A DNA stretch of 64,000 nucleotides from Sphagnum magellanicum (lineage: Eukaryota > Streptophyta > Sphagnopsida > Sphagnales > Sphagnaceae), in NCBI GenBank assembly GCA_021904315.1, contig CM038925.1, positions 9,550,501 through 9,614,500 of the forward strand, in the 5' to 3' direction. The notes beneath the pieces were generated by a model that worked only from the letters and a program-made list of their open reading frames with translations, made no database searches and was not told where the DNA came from. Below, piece after piece: positions 1-13,516 of the stretch. The first letter of the stretch is position 1, and each line of letters starts with the position of its first letter. The translations under genes and the position numbers were made by a program.

Positions 1-1780
1 CTTTTACTTAATATAAGGAATAAATATAAAAACATCAACAAAAGATCGCCTTGGAAATGTTTTGTCATATCAAGTATGGCATTTGCTTAAGGGTGCTCCA
101 TTAAATGAAGTGTTTGCACTTGAAAATCTATATGGCTCATCCACAAATAATGGTGATGAATAACTTTGATGTTCAATCATACTTTCACCCATAGGGGCCC
201 ATGAAAACTAAGGGATATAATTTTCCCTACCAAATTAAATCAAATAACCATATTACCTTTTGAAATTGAACTTGGTTTAACCATGTGGTAATTTGTAGTT
301 GATCCAATGAATTTGATTTACAATTAAATAATCTCAATTTGAATTACGATTAGCAAATGCTTTTTTTTTGGTTTTGAAATTTCAATGTTTTTTCCTTCAA
401 CACAAAATATAAACACATATTTGCATGTTAACACCAATTTTGGACCATTTGAACAAAACAATGCATCATCCTTTTGTACTTAAAACTTTGGCACCCTAAA
501 TGCATATGAAGGTTGTAATTTGATCCAAAATTAATGAACATTCCCAAATGTTGACACTTGAACCCCAATTAAATAATCCTCAAAATAGTGAAATGAAAAT
601 TTGTGAAAATATGAAGTTAACATGTTGAAATTCATCATAATTATCATAGGTTACATTCTAAATAATTTCATTATTCATATCACAATATCATAGTTGATGA
701 TGGAAAAACATATAATTTCAAAATTAAAAAACCAATTTTTTTTTTTCAAAAAAAAAAGTTATTTGTTTTGTCGATGTGGAAACTGACCCTAGGCTATGAT
801 ATCAACCTTTTGTTCACACATACAACATTGTAGTTTTTTGCTTTGAGTTCCTTATCAATGTACATTAAATAAATTATATGGGATATGCTTAGTAAACATG
901 TTGGATTATATTATCATTGAAATCAATGTAAATTTTTCGTAGCTAATGTTTATTTTCATTGTTATTAGGTTATCAACTTTGGATGTTAATGACAATTTGA
1001 ATAGCTTTCTTTTCTTTTTTATTATGTCAATAGAATGGAAATCAAGAACATATTATGGTAATCGGGGGTTTTTTTTTTCAATTTTATTAAGTAGGCGGAC
1101 TTGTGGCTAATTAAAAGGTTAAGTAGTAAAGTAGATTTGTTTTTCAAATTCCTACCTAATCATGGCAACCAATTGGAACTCATTGTTAAAGTATGGTGAC
1201 ATGCAATTTTTTTCATCCAAAAAAACCCTTGTAAAATTTTCATTGGGTTTATTTTATTTATCAACATAATGCAAAAATTTCCCCCAAAAAACATTGACAG
1301 CAACTATACAACCTTATTTATTTCTTTTTTGAAATTAAAGTAATTTAAGATACATGAATAAATTATCAATATTTCCCCCAAAAAAAATGCACTTTTAAAA
1401 TACAATAAATATTATGATCACCTTGTCTATCTCACATAAAGATTAAACATATAATTATCATATATATATATATATACTTTGATATACATGCAAAATATTT
1501 GAAATTATCATTTCCAAAGTAGAACCCAATATTTTTATACCCATTGAATATAGGCTTACATAAATGTTATTTGATTCCTCATGAATCAACTTTAACAATT
1601 TCATAAAAAAAATTTAGTTTTAGTTGATGGATATTTTTAATCCAATTTATTTGGGTTTTAATTTATTTTTTTTAAAAAGGAATAATACCTACATTATCTA
1701 AACCTTTCAATTGAACATCATTTTGGACATTGAGTGTGGTTTTGGGAACAACTTGTGTACTAAAGGACTACATCATGATG

Positions 1781-1812
<32 letters not shown>

Positions 1813-2150
1813 GGTGGTGATGATGATGCAAACAATAAATAAACAATATAGTCTTGGGTAACATCATGTGTTTGTGAGTACAAGAAACTAACTACATAAT
1901 GAAAATTGTGGCAAATTGCATGCCTAATTTTAATGTTAATGTTAATGTTCCTTTTCCTTTAATGTTAATCTTAAAATATATAAAAATATATCAATTTAAT
2001 TGTTAAATCTGAATAAAAATTTAATTTAATAATTGTGGGTTATGTTTAAATCCTACAACACATAACCCACAATTATTAATTTTATTGTTTATCTTTATAA
2101 CATCAAATTTAAATTAATTTTATTATTGTGGGTTATGTGTAGAGTAATAA
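1..2150. other. AT-rich intergenic DNA with simple repeats
   Basis: No gene is recognisable here. The DNA is AT-rich with many A and T runs. It holds an (AT)n tract near 1460-1476 and a (GAT)n tract at about 1775-1830. Around 2032-2138 a 14-bp word, ATTGTGGGTTATGT, occurs three times: forward at 2032, inverted at 2060-2073 and forward again at 2125. The first two copies could form a hairpin. I see no coding frame with family resemblance. Confidence 0.6.
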
Positions 2151-2159
2151 TGCTCCTTT

Positions 2160-2433
2160 CCTTTAGGGTTTTAAGTTCCAGGTTTTAGGGTTTTAGGGTT
2201 GTTTTAGGGTTGTGGCGAGCGAGGACAGAGCATGGCGAGAGAGGACAGAGCATAGCGAGAGAGCTCTGAGACACAGAAGAAGACAGAGAAGAAGACAGAA
2301 AGAGTGCGTGATATTCATGGTCTCTCTCTCTCTCTCTTTTGCTGGAGATCTTTGTTTTATTTTATTTTCACAGGAGGAGTATTTTTTTTTATAATTATTT
2401 GCTTTGTCGATTTGTGTGGAGAGGAGTACTTAG
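2160..2433 (+). promoter_or_regulatory. OMA1 upstream region: telo-boxes and CT-rich leader
   Basis: The stretch 2163-2213 carries several copies of TTTAGGG, the reverse complement of the plant telo-box core AAACCCTA. In plants this element is common in promoters of housekeeping and translation-related genes (established knowledge). It is followed by an imperfect 20-bp duplication (GAGGACAGAGCATGGCGAGA type, about 2220-2262) and a CT microsatellite at 2321-2338, typical of plant 5' leaders. The transcription start is not visible. I infer that 2160-2433 holds the core promoter and leader of the OMA1 gene. Confidence 0.55.
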
Positions 2434-5029
2434 ATGGCGCAGAAGCTTGGAAGAGTTAGGCAGACTTTAGGACTTCTTTACAGTAGTGTTTGCAATCGTA
2501 AACCGACTTTCAATAAGTCCCGCAACCTGAATTCCATCGTCGAGAATTTCTCTCAGAAATTAGAGCCTGGACGAGGAGGAGGAGGAGGAGGAGGAGGATT
2601 GCACTCCTCCCTACAACAGTCTCCAGAATTTTCTTCTTCGAATACGTCTGCTAATCTTTTCTTCAACAGGATTTGTTTTTCTTCATCATCTGCGCGAAGC
2701 TTGTTATCTTCTTGTGGAAGAAGAACAAGTTCCAAGTCTGGCCTGAGACTACAATTTTCTTCTTCCTCTCGAGATTTGACGACGATATCATCTCCGAGCT
2801 GTTGCTGCTCACGATTGCTTGTAACTCAGCAGCTATGGAGGACCAAACTGAATCCATTGCAAGTGTACAGAAAAGGAGGTTTGAGGAGCCAGCAGAGTGG
2901 GGCCGGAGGCTCAAGATCATATTACGTGGATCAGCGAGGAGTAGAGCATTTCAGAAGGAGAGGTCCGACTGCTTGGTTGCAAGGACCGGATAGCGGCCAG
3001 ACTCAAAAGAGGCTCATAATTGCCGTTGTCATCTTTGCAACAGGATCTGTGTATGTATACTTCACACATCTGCAGACTGTTCCATACACTCACCGCAAGC
3101 ACTTCGTGTTGATTTCACCAGATATGGAGAAATCACTGGGGGAAGCAGAATTTGACAACGTGAGTTTCTTTTCTCTTTTTTCCCATGTATACCACAATGC
3201 TTTGGTATGTGTACTGTGCATCCAGATCCTAAGCTCATGAGTGTTCAAGAGATATTGATGTCTGACACATCCAAGATGCATGAGCAGATCAAGAAGCAAT
3301 TCCGAACAAAAATACTTCCTCCAATTCATCCAGAAACCATTCGTGTGCGGCGAATTGCAAAGGAAGTGATAGAAGCAGCAATGGCAGGTGCAAAGGCACA
3401 GAACTGGGGTCAGTTAGAGCACACACATGTACCACCCTCGATATCGGATTCTGGCGGCAGCAGCAGCAGCAGCTCATGGGGTGAAGATTTAACAACAGCA
3501 AAGAAAGACAATTTGGACAGCTTGACAGCACACAAGCAAATGTATGGAACCGAGACCCTAGACGATGATCATTGGGTGGAAAAAAGCAGGAAGAAAGGGC
3601 TGGAGGAAGGATCAGAAGGCTATACAGCTCATCTTGAGAGCCTGAAATGGGAAGTCTTGGTTGTGGATCAAGACATTATGAATGCTTTCTGCCTCCCAGG
3701 AGGCAAGATTGTTGTATTTACTGGCCTTCTCAAGCACTTTCGATCTGATTCAGAGATAGCGACTGTTCTTGCCCATGAGGTGAAGCTTTTGGGGTGGAGG
3801 ATTTGGCCATCCTCTTTTCTTTCTGGATGTTTCTTATCATGTTCATGATGTTTCTCCAAAATTGTGTCTTGGGGTCAGCCAATTTTTGTTCCACTTGTTT
3901 TCTTGAGTGCTAACTGACTTCATGACTGAGTCATCCTGTTGCCAAATGCAACAGAAACTCAGGACACAGATTCTTTTGTAAAAAAATTTTCCCAATGTGT
4001 TGGGCAGATATTGTTACATACTAATCTATCTACACCATCAGGAGCTGATGAAGTTAGATGGGAGTAATGGCAGCTAGTTGCCGCCATTCATGTTGAAGGT
4101 GATGGCCTGACATGTTCTGAGTTATGCTCTCAAGGTTATGATGACACTTATTCTTGTCATGTTTGTTTTGGTTTGGCTGCCACTTGCACAATGGCCTACC
4201 CTTGAAAGCGCTTTTTGTGGAGTTTCCTCTGCAATCTCATGGATATGTTATTTAACTAAAGAAGAGTGAAACGAGATTGTGAGAATGATTATACATATCT
4301 TGGAAATCAAAGCACTGCACTGTGCGGTTGTCATCTATAGTCATTTGAGCTGTGACGATGGTGCTTTTTGGAAGCTCTAAAGTGGGTATTCGTTGACTCT
4401 ACAGGTGGGACATGTTGTGGCACGACATGTGGCAGAGAAATTGACACAGGGAGTGTGGTTAGGCTTCTTGCAGCTCCTGGTGTTATCATTCTTCTACATG
4501 CCCAATCTTGTCAACAATACCTCCAACCTGCTCTTAACGCTTCCCTTCTCCAGAAGGTGAGAATTTTGTATGGACCCTGCAAGATAAGAAACTCTCTTTT
4601 GTTTGATAGTTAGGTAACACAGGACACCTGTTTTCCAATGACAGTAGACAGTCCTGTGAGTTTTGGCTAGAAGATTTTGATAACACATACTGTAACAAAG
4701 GTTGTTTTTGCAGGAACGTACTGTTATAGGGTTCTTTTGTTCTTGCTCGCTGATTTAATTCTATGCAAGCAATTTGCAGAATGGAAATGGAAGCAGACCA
4801 TATTGGACTGTTGTTGATGGCGGCAGCAGGTTATGATCCCCAGTTGGCACCTGCATTTTATGAGAAGATGGGGAAGCTTGAAAAGCAGCCTGAGTATTTG
4901 CAATATGTGTCCACACATCCATCAGGTAAGGCACGGGGAGAGATTCTCCGGCAAACCGGCACAATGCAAGAGGCTTTGAATATCTACCGGGAAAAGATGT
5001 CAGGCCTGGGCACTGAGGGCTTCTTTTAG
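2434..5029 (+). CDS. OMA1: Mitochondrial inner-membrane metalloendopeptidase OMA1 (M48 family), 4 exons
   Basis: Exons 2434-3163, 3226-3779, 4405-4556 and 4780-5029 join to 561 codons plus TAG. OMA1 is a zinc protease of the mitochondrial inner membrane that takes part in stress-linked protein quality control. Residues 1-120 are Ser/Arg-rich with a Gly run at 48-55, as expected of a transit peptide. One membrane segment lies near 194-210. The zinc site HEVGH (427-431) is split by intron 2, with the codons for HE in exon 2 and VGH in exon 3. The third ligand is in EADHIG (483-488). The end matches the plant OMA1 C terminus (STHPSGK, then EALNIYRE). Introns 2 and 3 have good GT/AG borders. At intron 1 the better donor (3160) breaks phase, so I used the GT at 3164. 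Family membership is very secure. The exact intron 1 donor is less so. Confidence 0.93.
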
Positions 5030-6930
5030 CATGTGCAAGGTGATCTTTGTATCCTGGGATCTTAAATCTCATCTCTGTCTTGATTGATGATAGAGATGAT
5101 GCCATTGAGCAACACATAAGTGGGCATGTGCATTTCCAGCAAATATGCCTTGTATTAAGCTAGATACTAACAACTGTTTTTCATCCATGTGAGTTTGCTG
5201 ACATTGGTTGATACTTGCAGAGAAGAGATCTAGAAACTAGAGATTATTGAGGCCAAAGTGCCCCTATTCTCTGAATTAATAACAGTGACCATCACAACTG
5301 GTAATCTTAGGAACCTAGGGTGATTGCTGGTTCATAGATACATGAATGCCTAGAGGTTGAACATTGTGAAGAGACACAATGCAACCAAAACTACCTGCAA
5401 ATATGCAAGAGCTTTTGGAGGAACAAAGTTGTCAAATCATACTGAGGGTGAACACCCTGAAAGATTATAATGTGTCCTGCTTGGGACTCATGAAGTTTCA
5501 GAAGCCTGTCAGCCACAAATGCCAGATCTCTCTTCATCATGGGAGCTTACATCTCACTTCAAACCTTCTCTGCTACCGGCTGCAAGGTACTATTTCAATC
5601 CTTTTTTCTGCTAGCTCTGTGCTGATACATGCTTAGATTATGTGATCACTTCAGATGCTGGAAAAGGGTATTAATTTTTTCCAGTCCCAGTGTAATACCA
5701 TGCCCCCTGACATTCCCATGTCAAAGTGTTGCAAGTTTTTTTGTTCATTTGTGTGATGTGTGATGCACTGGTAACTGTGGTTTTAGGTTTAATTTGACCA
5801 TTCCTTTTCTTTGTCCTTACTATGGGACCTTCTAATCAGGGGCTATTGTTTGATGTCATAGGCATGTTGAAGCATGGATATAACTGAGGAGATTTGCTGT
5901 GATAGGTTTTTTCTGGTTTCTTGATCAATATTTAGATGTTTGTAGCTAGATAGAACTACCACCAAAATGATGGGGCAAAATGGGTGTCTCTCTTTATGCT
6001 GTTAGACAGCATCCACTTTTGATCAGTATCTCTTGTTGGGAAACTTGATCTGTTCTTCTGTAAGTGTTGATGCAATCAGGCAGCCTGACTTAAAAGAAAC
6101 AAACCAATGGTCAATCTTTGGAATGCACAAATCTCCATCCAAATCCTTGTAGCATTCATTTTGGGAACATTTTGTAAAACTCGCCCTAGTTTGCATTCCT
6201 GCTTGACTTACGGAATTGGCAGAAAATCCATGATTTTAACAGTTTGAATTTGCCTACAATCAGGCATTCCTCAAGGTCTACACTTCTGTGGAAGTCAGGA
6301 TGCTAGAGGCGATGGTCATTGAGGTTTGTGGCACTAAAGCATCAAGAAGAGTAACCTCAATTTGGAATTTTGAAGTGGAATTGAGAGAAAGTAGGTATGT
6401 CACAAGACACAGAAGATGAAGATGACTCAGACCAGTGGAGGAGGAGGGGTGTGAAACAAAATAGTGGAGCACAACCTGATGTACATGATCTGCAGATTTC
6501 AGTTCGTTTGTTTTGCACATAGCCTGATGTTTTGCACTTATTCTCCTGTGGAAATCTGAGGAGCATGGTGATTGGGAATCCAGGGGAGTGTTTGTAAATG
6601 GACAGCCTTCAAACCTGGTCATGCGTTGTATGGCATTGAAAGCAACTGAAGAGCAGCAAACCATGACTTAATTCAACTTCTAATTTAATGTTAGATCACC
6701 ACCATGTACGTCATATGGCAAGATGCTACATTTGAATAGATACCATAAACTGGGAGGGTTGAGATGTTATACAAATACATGTTTTGTTCATGGCACTATT
6801 ACATTAGCATTAGCCTCCTTCAAAGCATGGTTACAAGATTCCTTTCAAGCATTTGCCACTTACAAGCCCTATAATATTTCCAATGAGTGCAAAAATGTAT
6901 AGTAATTGAAGCTTGTGTGTTGCAACCCCT
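5030..6930. other. Downstream region of OMA1, no gene recognised
   Basis: This holds the likely 3' untranslated region of OMA1 followed by non-coding DNA. Short open frames exist on both strands (up to about 128 codons on the - strand at 6278-6664), but none resembles a known family, and their composition is that of random frames in moderate-GC DNA. Confidence 0.5.
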
Positions 6931-9900
6931 TTCAATTGCTTAGTGATATGACAAACGTTTGGAGACTATGGACTTCTAGTACATTGTGGTGTTGAAATTT
7001 GACTTCCACCATCCACATCTTTGATTGAATTGGCAAGGAGAGGGGTTCAAAGCCTCTAAAACCTTGTGAGTTCAAGTGCCTTGTAAGAAGCTCCCCAAGG
7101 GCAAGTTGTCCTTGGCAATGTTGCTTGTGAAAGTTTTGACTTGTCTCCAAAATCGGGAGTTGTTAGAGCTTTCTTGGCTTTTGTTGAGATCTATATAATT
7201 GCATAATATCTCAAACATTCACTACCTCAAGACCATCAATATCATCTAGGTTAACATTTTGTCTTGTCATCTTGGCACAAGATGCATATGGACTCTCTTG
7301 AAACGAGGTTATTGTGCAACAAAGAAGCTTATTCAAATTCTCACATGTAGAAATATAAGGTGGCAAACCCAATGATGTAGCCTTCATGTAAATCCTTATT
7401 GCCAATAATTCATCATCATGTGGTTCTTTTTTGTTTTTTGAACTTCAGGTTCAACTCATAAAATAACTCATCAAATTCCCAATGCTTGTGAGGGTTTACA
7501 AGAGGAGTACTAATGTTTTCAATTTTTCTTTTTAAACAACTTGTATTATGTTGCATTTTGCATGGTAGGGTGCCCAAGGAGAAGGAGTTTTCCACCTCTT
7601 GCATCGGATTGGTCCATTGAGACATCCATGGATGTGGTGGTTGATAATACAAAACTTGTTTGTAAACAGTTGCTTTTAATAAACATAGACCAAATCATCA
7701 TTTCTAAAAAAATTCATCTTGTGCAAATTTTGTATCTTCCTTCATTTCTATGTAGACCATTTTGTTCATGGTATCAAACACCCATCCTCCTTGATTTTGA
7801 TTGACATAATAGTCGAATGCCATGTTTGGTTACTCCTTTCATTTAATGGCAAGTGTTATGGCAATTTTTTTCCATATTGATGTTAGTTAACAAGTGTAAA
7901 AAGACTACTACAACATTATACTCAACTTTGAATGATTATATAGGTTTATCATGCACTATCATATTCAATGACTATAGGTCTATCAATGTTCTTGATTGCT
8001 ACACCTTCTTGTTTTGTTTAGACATGTACAAGTGGCGTCAACTACCATTTTGTGAAAACGTTGCAACTTTCCTTATTAAACCATGCCAACCTTGTGTACT
8101 TGGTGCACATATTATCATCCTTTTCCCTTTGGAAATCTTGAATATTTTGCATTCAATCTCTATGAATATTGCCCCATGTTCCCATTCCAAAAGTTGGAAA
8201 ATTTGTCCAATGAGTCGAATAAATGGTGGTGGATCACTAATGATTACAATGGCACTTAATGTTGTTTGAGAAATTGATGACATAAAAGACGTGGGATCCA
8301 ATGGGTCCACATGAACCACAACATTTGAACCTTTGGTGGAGGGATGTATTAAATTATATTGGGAATTAGTGCTTGTTTGATTGGGATTTGGCATGGTCAC
8401 CTTTGATGTTGTTGCCCCTTCTTTGAAAGTTGTCATCATGAGCTCCATGTGTTGTGTTCAAACCTAGAGTTTTTCTTGAATTATAGTTCACTTCGACCAA
8501 CTTTCATAAGTTTCCAATGCCTCATCCTCCAAATATTGAGGTAGGAGCTTTGCTTACCAAGGGTTAAAAGTAAGGTTTTTTTTGCCTTTTTGCCCACATT
8601 CAAATGTTGAAGCACATATTCCATTCTTTGAGTGAAATGGTGTCCACATGTCTAAAAATTCAATTTCTAATAAACCCAAAGCCCCTCGTATCATCCTTCA
8701 TATCTTCAAAATGAACTAATAAACAAATGTGAAACCCATAGAAAAATTGTATGTGATCTCTTGGTCTAAGTTGTCTTCTTTAAAATCCTCAACACGTCCT
8801 TTTGGGGATGGTGACATGTAATATTGTTTTAAAGTTTGGATGCAATGTGCTTTTAAGCCCTAACCCTATTCCTAATATGGGTGACCAATTTTGCTGAACT
8901 TGTTGTGGATATAAGCTAAAACTAAACCTAAAAGGCACCTACATCCACCTACCAAACTTTACAAGGGCAAAGACACATGGTGCCCCATTGTGAACATAAC
9001 AAAAACAATCTATTGGTCATCATCACCCTGATCTCATTGCCACACAACAATCAACAAAACAATTTCAACGATCAAATCTAGGAAATGCTTATAATAGTGT
9101 CAACCCATGTTTACAACCTAAACCATGTTAAAATTTAATCAATTTGTGTGGGCAATTCAAAAATCAAATACGACTTACTTAATGGTAAAAAATAGTGGGT
9201 AATTTTGTCCCATGCCTGACCATTAATCACAATAGTTACAACCCCGATGTTCAAAATGGTAGTTAACATGTGTGAAAAGGCTTGTAACCTTTTGGCTTGG
9301 GTTTTCCATTGAATAATATGCATAAATTTTTGAAAGATCAACTCACAAGTGTGTGCTTGCTTTAGAGTGTTGACCAATGGCACACAACTTAACAAACCCC
9401 TCAACCTTTTAAAAATAAATAATAGCCCAACCAACATAATGATAGAAAATAAACACATAACCCAACAACATTAATGAAGGTATTTTCACAACAAACAAAA
9501 AGTTGACATGCATTATTTTCCCCATTTTGTAAGCCAACATTATTTGACCTATTACAACAAATTATTGTAAAAAATGAAAAATCAATGGTGTAACAATCCT
9601 TGATCACTGATGGCATGATACTCTATACTTGAAAAAATCAAGTACATGTGGTTTTTTCTAAATTAAAAAATTACCATGTGACAAGTTCGAATTGGTGTTA
9701 AATATGTCCCTTAGGTTCAAAAAATCATCCAAGGAAAAGAGGTTTAAATTGGAACCTCCCATTTTTCTTATCTCAAGTTTGGCCTATAACATGTGAACCT
9801 ACACTTGTTCATGCCTACGCTTGTGCATGAACTTAAAGAGGTTTGGAAGAAAGCTCCAAGCTCCCAAAGATGGTGGTTCAAGTTCACTCATCACCCCCTT

Positions 9901-10010
9901 TTTGCACCATTGTTGCTATTTGAAGATGGTAACAATGATGATGATGACCATGCGTAGATCCCAAGTTGCCCCACTTGGTTTTTGACACACCACAATAAGG
10001 ACATGAGCTC
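6931..10010. other. Unclassified, possibly element-derived DNA
   Basis: Several - strand frames occur in series (7211-7405, 7416-7652, 8038-8448, 9135-9458), interrupted by stops and frame changes. Their spacing could reflect an old element ORF, but I see no reverse transcriptase, integrase, protease or transposase motif. The longest frame (8038-8448, 137 codons) is not recognised. No terminal repeats were found. Confidence 0.25.
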
Positions 10011-11330
10011 TCTTTGCATTCCTCTTGTTGTCAATGAAAAGTCACCCACCCAATTTCGAACTAGGTTGGTTTATGTGGTGGCCTCTTGCCACTTGCTTGG
10101 TGCATTTGCATGTCAATAGAAAGATAGAAGGGAAGGCCATAAGAAAGGAAAAGAAAAAAAGGAAAAGAGGGGGGTTGGCTATAATGAAAATAGGGGTCCT
10201 CCTCTTGTGTGTGTGTTTTACATTTTAGCTTTAGGGTATCTAGACCTTATTTGAAGTTCAACTCATCAAAGGAATGATTAATGAAAAATATAAAAAAACA
10301 CCAAAATTACATGTAGAGCAAACCCATATTGGCATCTAGCTACAACTTTGCCCCCAATTGCAACAACTTATTTTCCAATGAAAAATGAAAACCAAGTTAG
10401 TTATAACACCATTAAACTTGATGATCTTTCAAGTTTCAAAAAAAATCACCTACAAACTACATGAATCCAAGTTCCAAAACATACAAAACACAAGCATGTT
10501 TATTTTGTGTGCTTTGAAATCTCAAAACATAAAAGATAAAACTATTGAGTTACATTATGTGAATTACACCGGCTCCCCCCCCCAAAAGTAGAACCTAGTT
10601 CAAATTAAACTGAATTTTAATCACAAATACAAAATTATAAGAAATTAATGTCCTACAACAAATATTCAACACTTCCAAAAATAAAATAAAAATTGATGTA
10701 ATTGTTCCTTGGTGTTTTGTGATGGTTTAGAAATGCAATTTGTTCATAAAATTTGTGGAAACTCTCAAGCATTTGGTGCATCAATCATAGACAACGTCAA
10801 ACATATTAATGGTTTTGTTTTTTCACATCACATGCAATTTTATTTTATTTTTGTGGCAAATTTTTGCAAACTGGTGAATTTTTTCATAAAATTTATATAA
10901 AAAAGTGTGATTTTAAAGGATTTTCACCATTTTTCGAAATAAATATAATTAACTTAACGTCATTCAAACCCTAAACTTTTACTTATCAATGATTTTATCT
11001 TGTCAAAATAAAATAAAATCATATAATGACAAATTATGTTATACATGTTATGTATATATTTACAACATCTACACACGTATATATAACATAAATATATACA
11101 TGTATTATGTATACACAATGTTGATGTATGTAAATTGTATGCATGGTTGTCAAATTAATTCCTTGTCTAAACTATAAGCATCATAGTTAAGAAAGAATTA
11201 AATTAACATATCCTTGTTACATGGCAACAATAGGAAAAAAAAAAGTTAAAATTAACTACTAGCTACAAAGATTATTCAATCTTTAACTAAAGAGTGGATT
11301 ACACAAGTTTGGAAGTTTGATTTGGAAGCC
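10011..11330. other. AT-rich intergenic DNA
   Basis: No gene seen. There is a purine-rich patch near 10140-10175, a nine-base C run at about 10576-10584 and alternating TATA/ACAT tracts at 11045-11120. Short frames here lack any family signal. Confidence 0.5.
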
Positions 11331-13516
11331 AACCTACATTTCATAATGCTTGGCCATTGATTCCACCCCCATACCATTTACAACCATGGGCATATGTAAT
11401 GTGCGGGGGGGAGCTCTCCATACATATCTTAGTGGTCTAAAAGTTTCTTTCCATTGGGCTACTATGATGATCATAACTACCTTATTCACAATAAGTTGGG
11501 GTAAGAGCAACCCAATTACTCTCTGCATGTAGTCCTCCTCTTCTATGTAGAAGAAAGAGGCTTGGTTCAGTGCACTGCTTTGTCCATTTTACATGCTTCA
11601 TGTTGTTGCCTAGACACAGCTTGATGTCAGCTTTGACAGGGCTGTCACCCCCACATTTTGGGTTGCCAGAAAGAGCTTCAAGGAACATAGAGAGGTGGAT
11701 TGTGAAGAGACCTTCAACTAATGTCTTTTTTTGTGTGTTGTCTTTTGTGTCAATTCTGTCGGGTTTCGTATCTGCAATCTGAACATAACTTATCAGTGAC
11801 CTTCTCCCCATGTTCTCACAATGCACATCTGAAGTTAGTTTCAAAGTTGTGATTCATGTTTGCTAGAAGCCCATCTTTTGCAAGTCCATGGATTGTGGCA
11901 TGACTAGTTTGAATGCTTTTCTGAGCTTTTCGCCGAAAACTGGAACCAAGTACAATGTAGTATCTGCTTTTAAAGGTGATTTGGAAGCATCTGGATCAAC
12001 AAAGTGTGCTTGTGTGCAGGGTCAAAGTCTTTGATAAATTTGAACAGATGCTGATCTGGTTGAAGTTGTGCAGTCTTTTTGAGGTCATTTGCTAGCTTGA
12101 TCTGATCCAATTTGATGCTGCAATGGTGTTCTGAGTGATGTGTCAATCAGTTGTGTTTTGAGGCTCACAGAATCAATGAAGGTCTAGACCATTTATGTGC
12201 TACATGAAATCATAAAGAGTAACACAAACAACTTCAAGTGTGCAGGGTATTATTGTTCAGAGTTTGAAAGTGGTCTACATTCTTATTCCATGTCTTTTTC
12301 AACCTCCAAGATGCATGAACATTCAGGTCATAGACATGTGTCTTAGTTATAGAACATGAGCATGAACATAGACACATGTCTCATGTTTCACATGGCATAT
12401 GATGACAATGTCATATGTCTCATGAACATAGAGCTCCTTGATATGGAGTAAGTGTGAAGTCACAAGATGGAAAAGATGTTTTGCGAGCATCTGTTAGTTG
12501 GGAAGAAATGCCATGATAGTGTTATTCCCCTGATGTGTGCAGAGAGAAATTGGGTAACATTGCATCACCCTAAAGGAGCTTACTGGTCGTGCAATCTTGG
12601 CCACCAGATTAAACTCTCACATTGATAAACCCCAATACACTACATTCACAAGGTGATCAGAATAACATTAGTTTTCAGTTGTGTGAAAGCCAAGCATAAT
12701 GTGGATGGTCCTTGCAAATGTAGAGTTGTAGAAAGACAGTAATTTACAAATAGGTTCTGAGTGCCATGTTCTATTAGGCTACTGCTATGGCTCCCACCAA
12801 ACTTCTCAAAACTCCAGTGTCCAGATGCATGCCAGGAGTGGTAATGTCTAATCTTATGCTTCAGAAAAAGGGTAAACCACAACTAATAAATTCTCAGAGA
12901 TAAAATTTTGAGAGTCACAAATCAGGAGATAGCATCAACCAAGAACTGGCAAGTCTTTGTCCCTCATGAAGGAAAGACCAAGCATGAACTCACATCTACC
13001 TGTTCAATTCAAAACAGCAGTAAGACAGTTGCTGGTATGCATTTTGTTCAATCCTCATCCCCAACATCTCTGCACAAATCTTCCACTTAAAACAATATGT
13101 GCAAAAGCTATTGTTCTTCTAGGTTGGGAATGCAATAACAACAGTAAAGCACTTCAAATATCAAGCTGCAGCACCCCTTGGAGAGTCTCCAATCAAGGAG
13201 AGGCTATGAAGGCAAAAGTTCCCCTTGTTCTCTTTTCACTCCTGCATCACCCATGCCCCAGGCACCAATCTCAAGTCATGTTTGAAAACAATGGAATCTC
13301 TCTCATGCATGTTGCAGTCAAATTTTACACACTTATCAGGGTCAATGCTAAGCATAAGCCAGTTCCTTGAGCATCAATGAAACAATTTCAATAGTGAATG
13401 TCTTCATAAGTACTCTAAGAATTTCTTGATACTTACAGTTGAAGTCAACAATCTCAACAATGAACTCTATACTTTCAGGATAGTACTGAAGCCAGTGCTA
13501 TCCTGAAAAGCCAGTA
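11331..13516. other. Downstream flank of the bZIP gene, possible 3' exons or UTR
   Basis: The base composition is less AT-rich than the surrounding spacer, and open frames occur on both strands (11482-11844 on -, 12957-13370 on +), none recognised. The bZIP gene reads leftward into this stretch and has a good donor site just before its apparent C terminus, so part of this DNA could be 3' untranslated sequence or a last exon of that gene. I cannot place such an exon. Confidence 0.35.

Noticed and set aside
8038-8448. 137-codon - strand frame as a possible retrotransposon gag piece
   Set aside because: No zinc knuckle, protease, reverse transcriptase or terminal repeats were found nearby. Only noted as unclassified.
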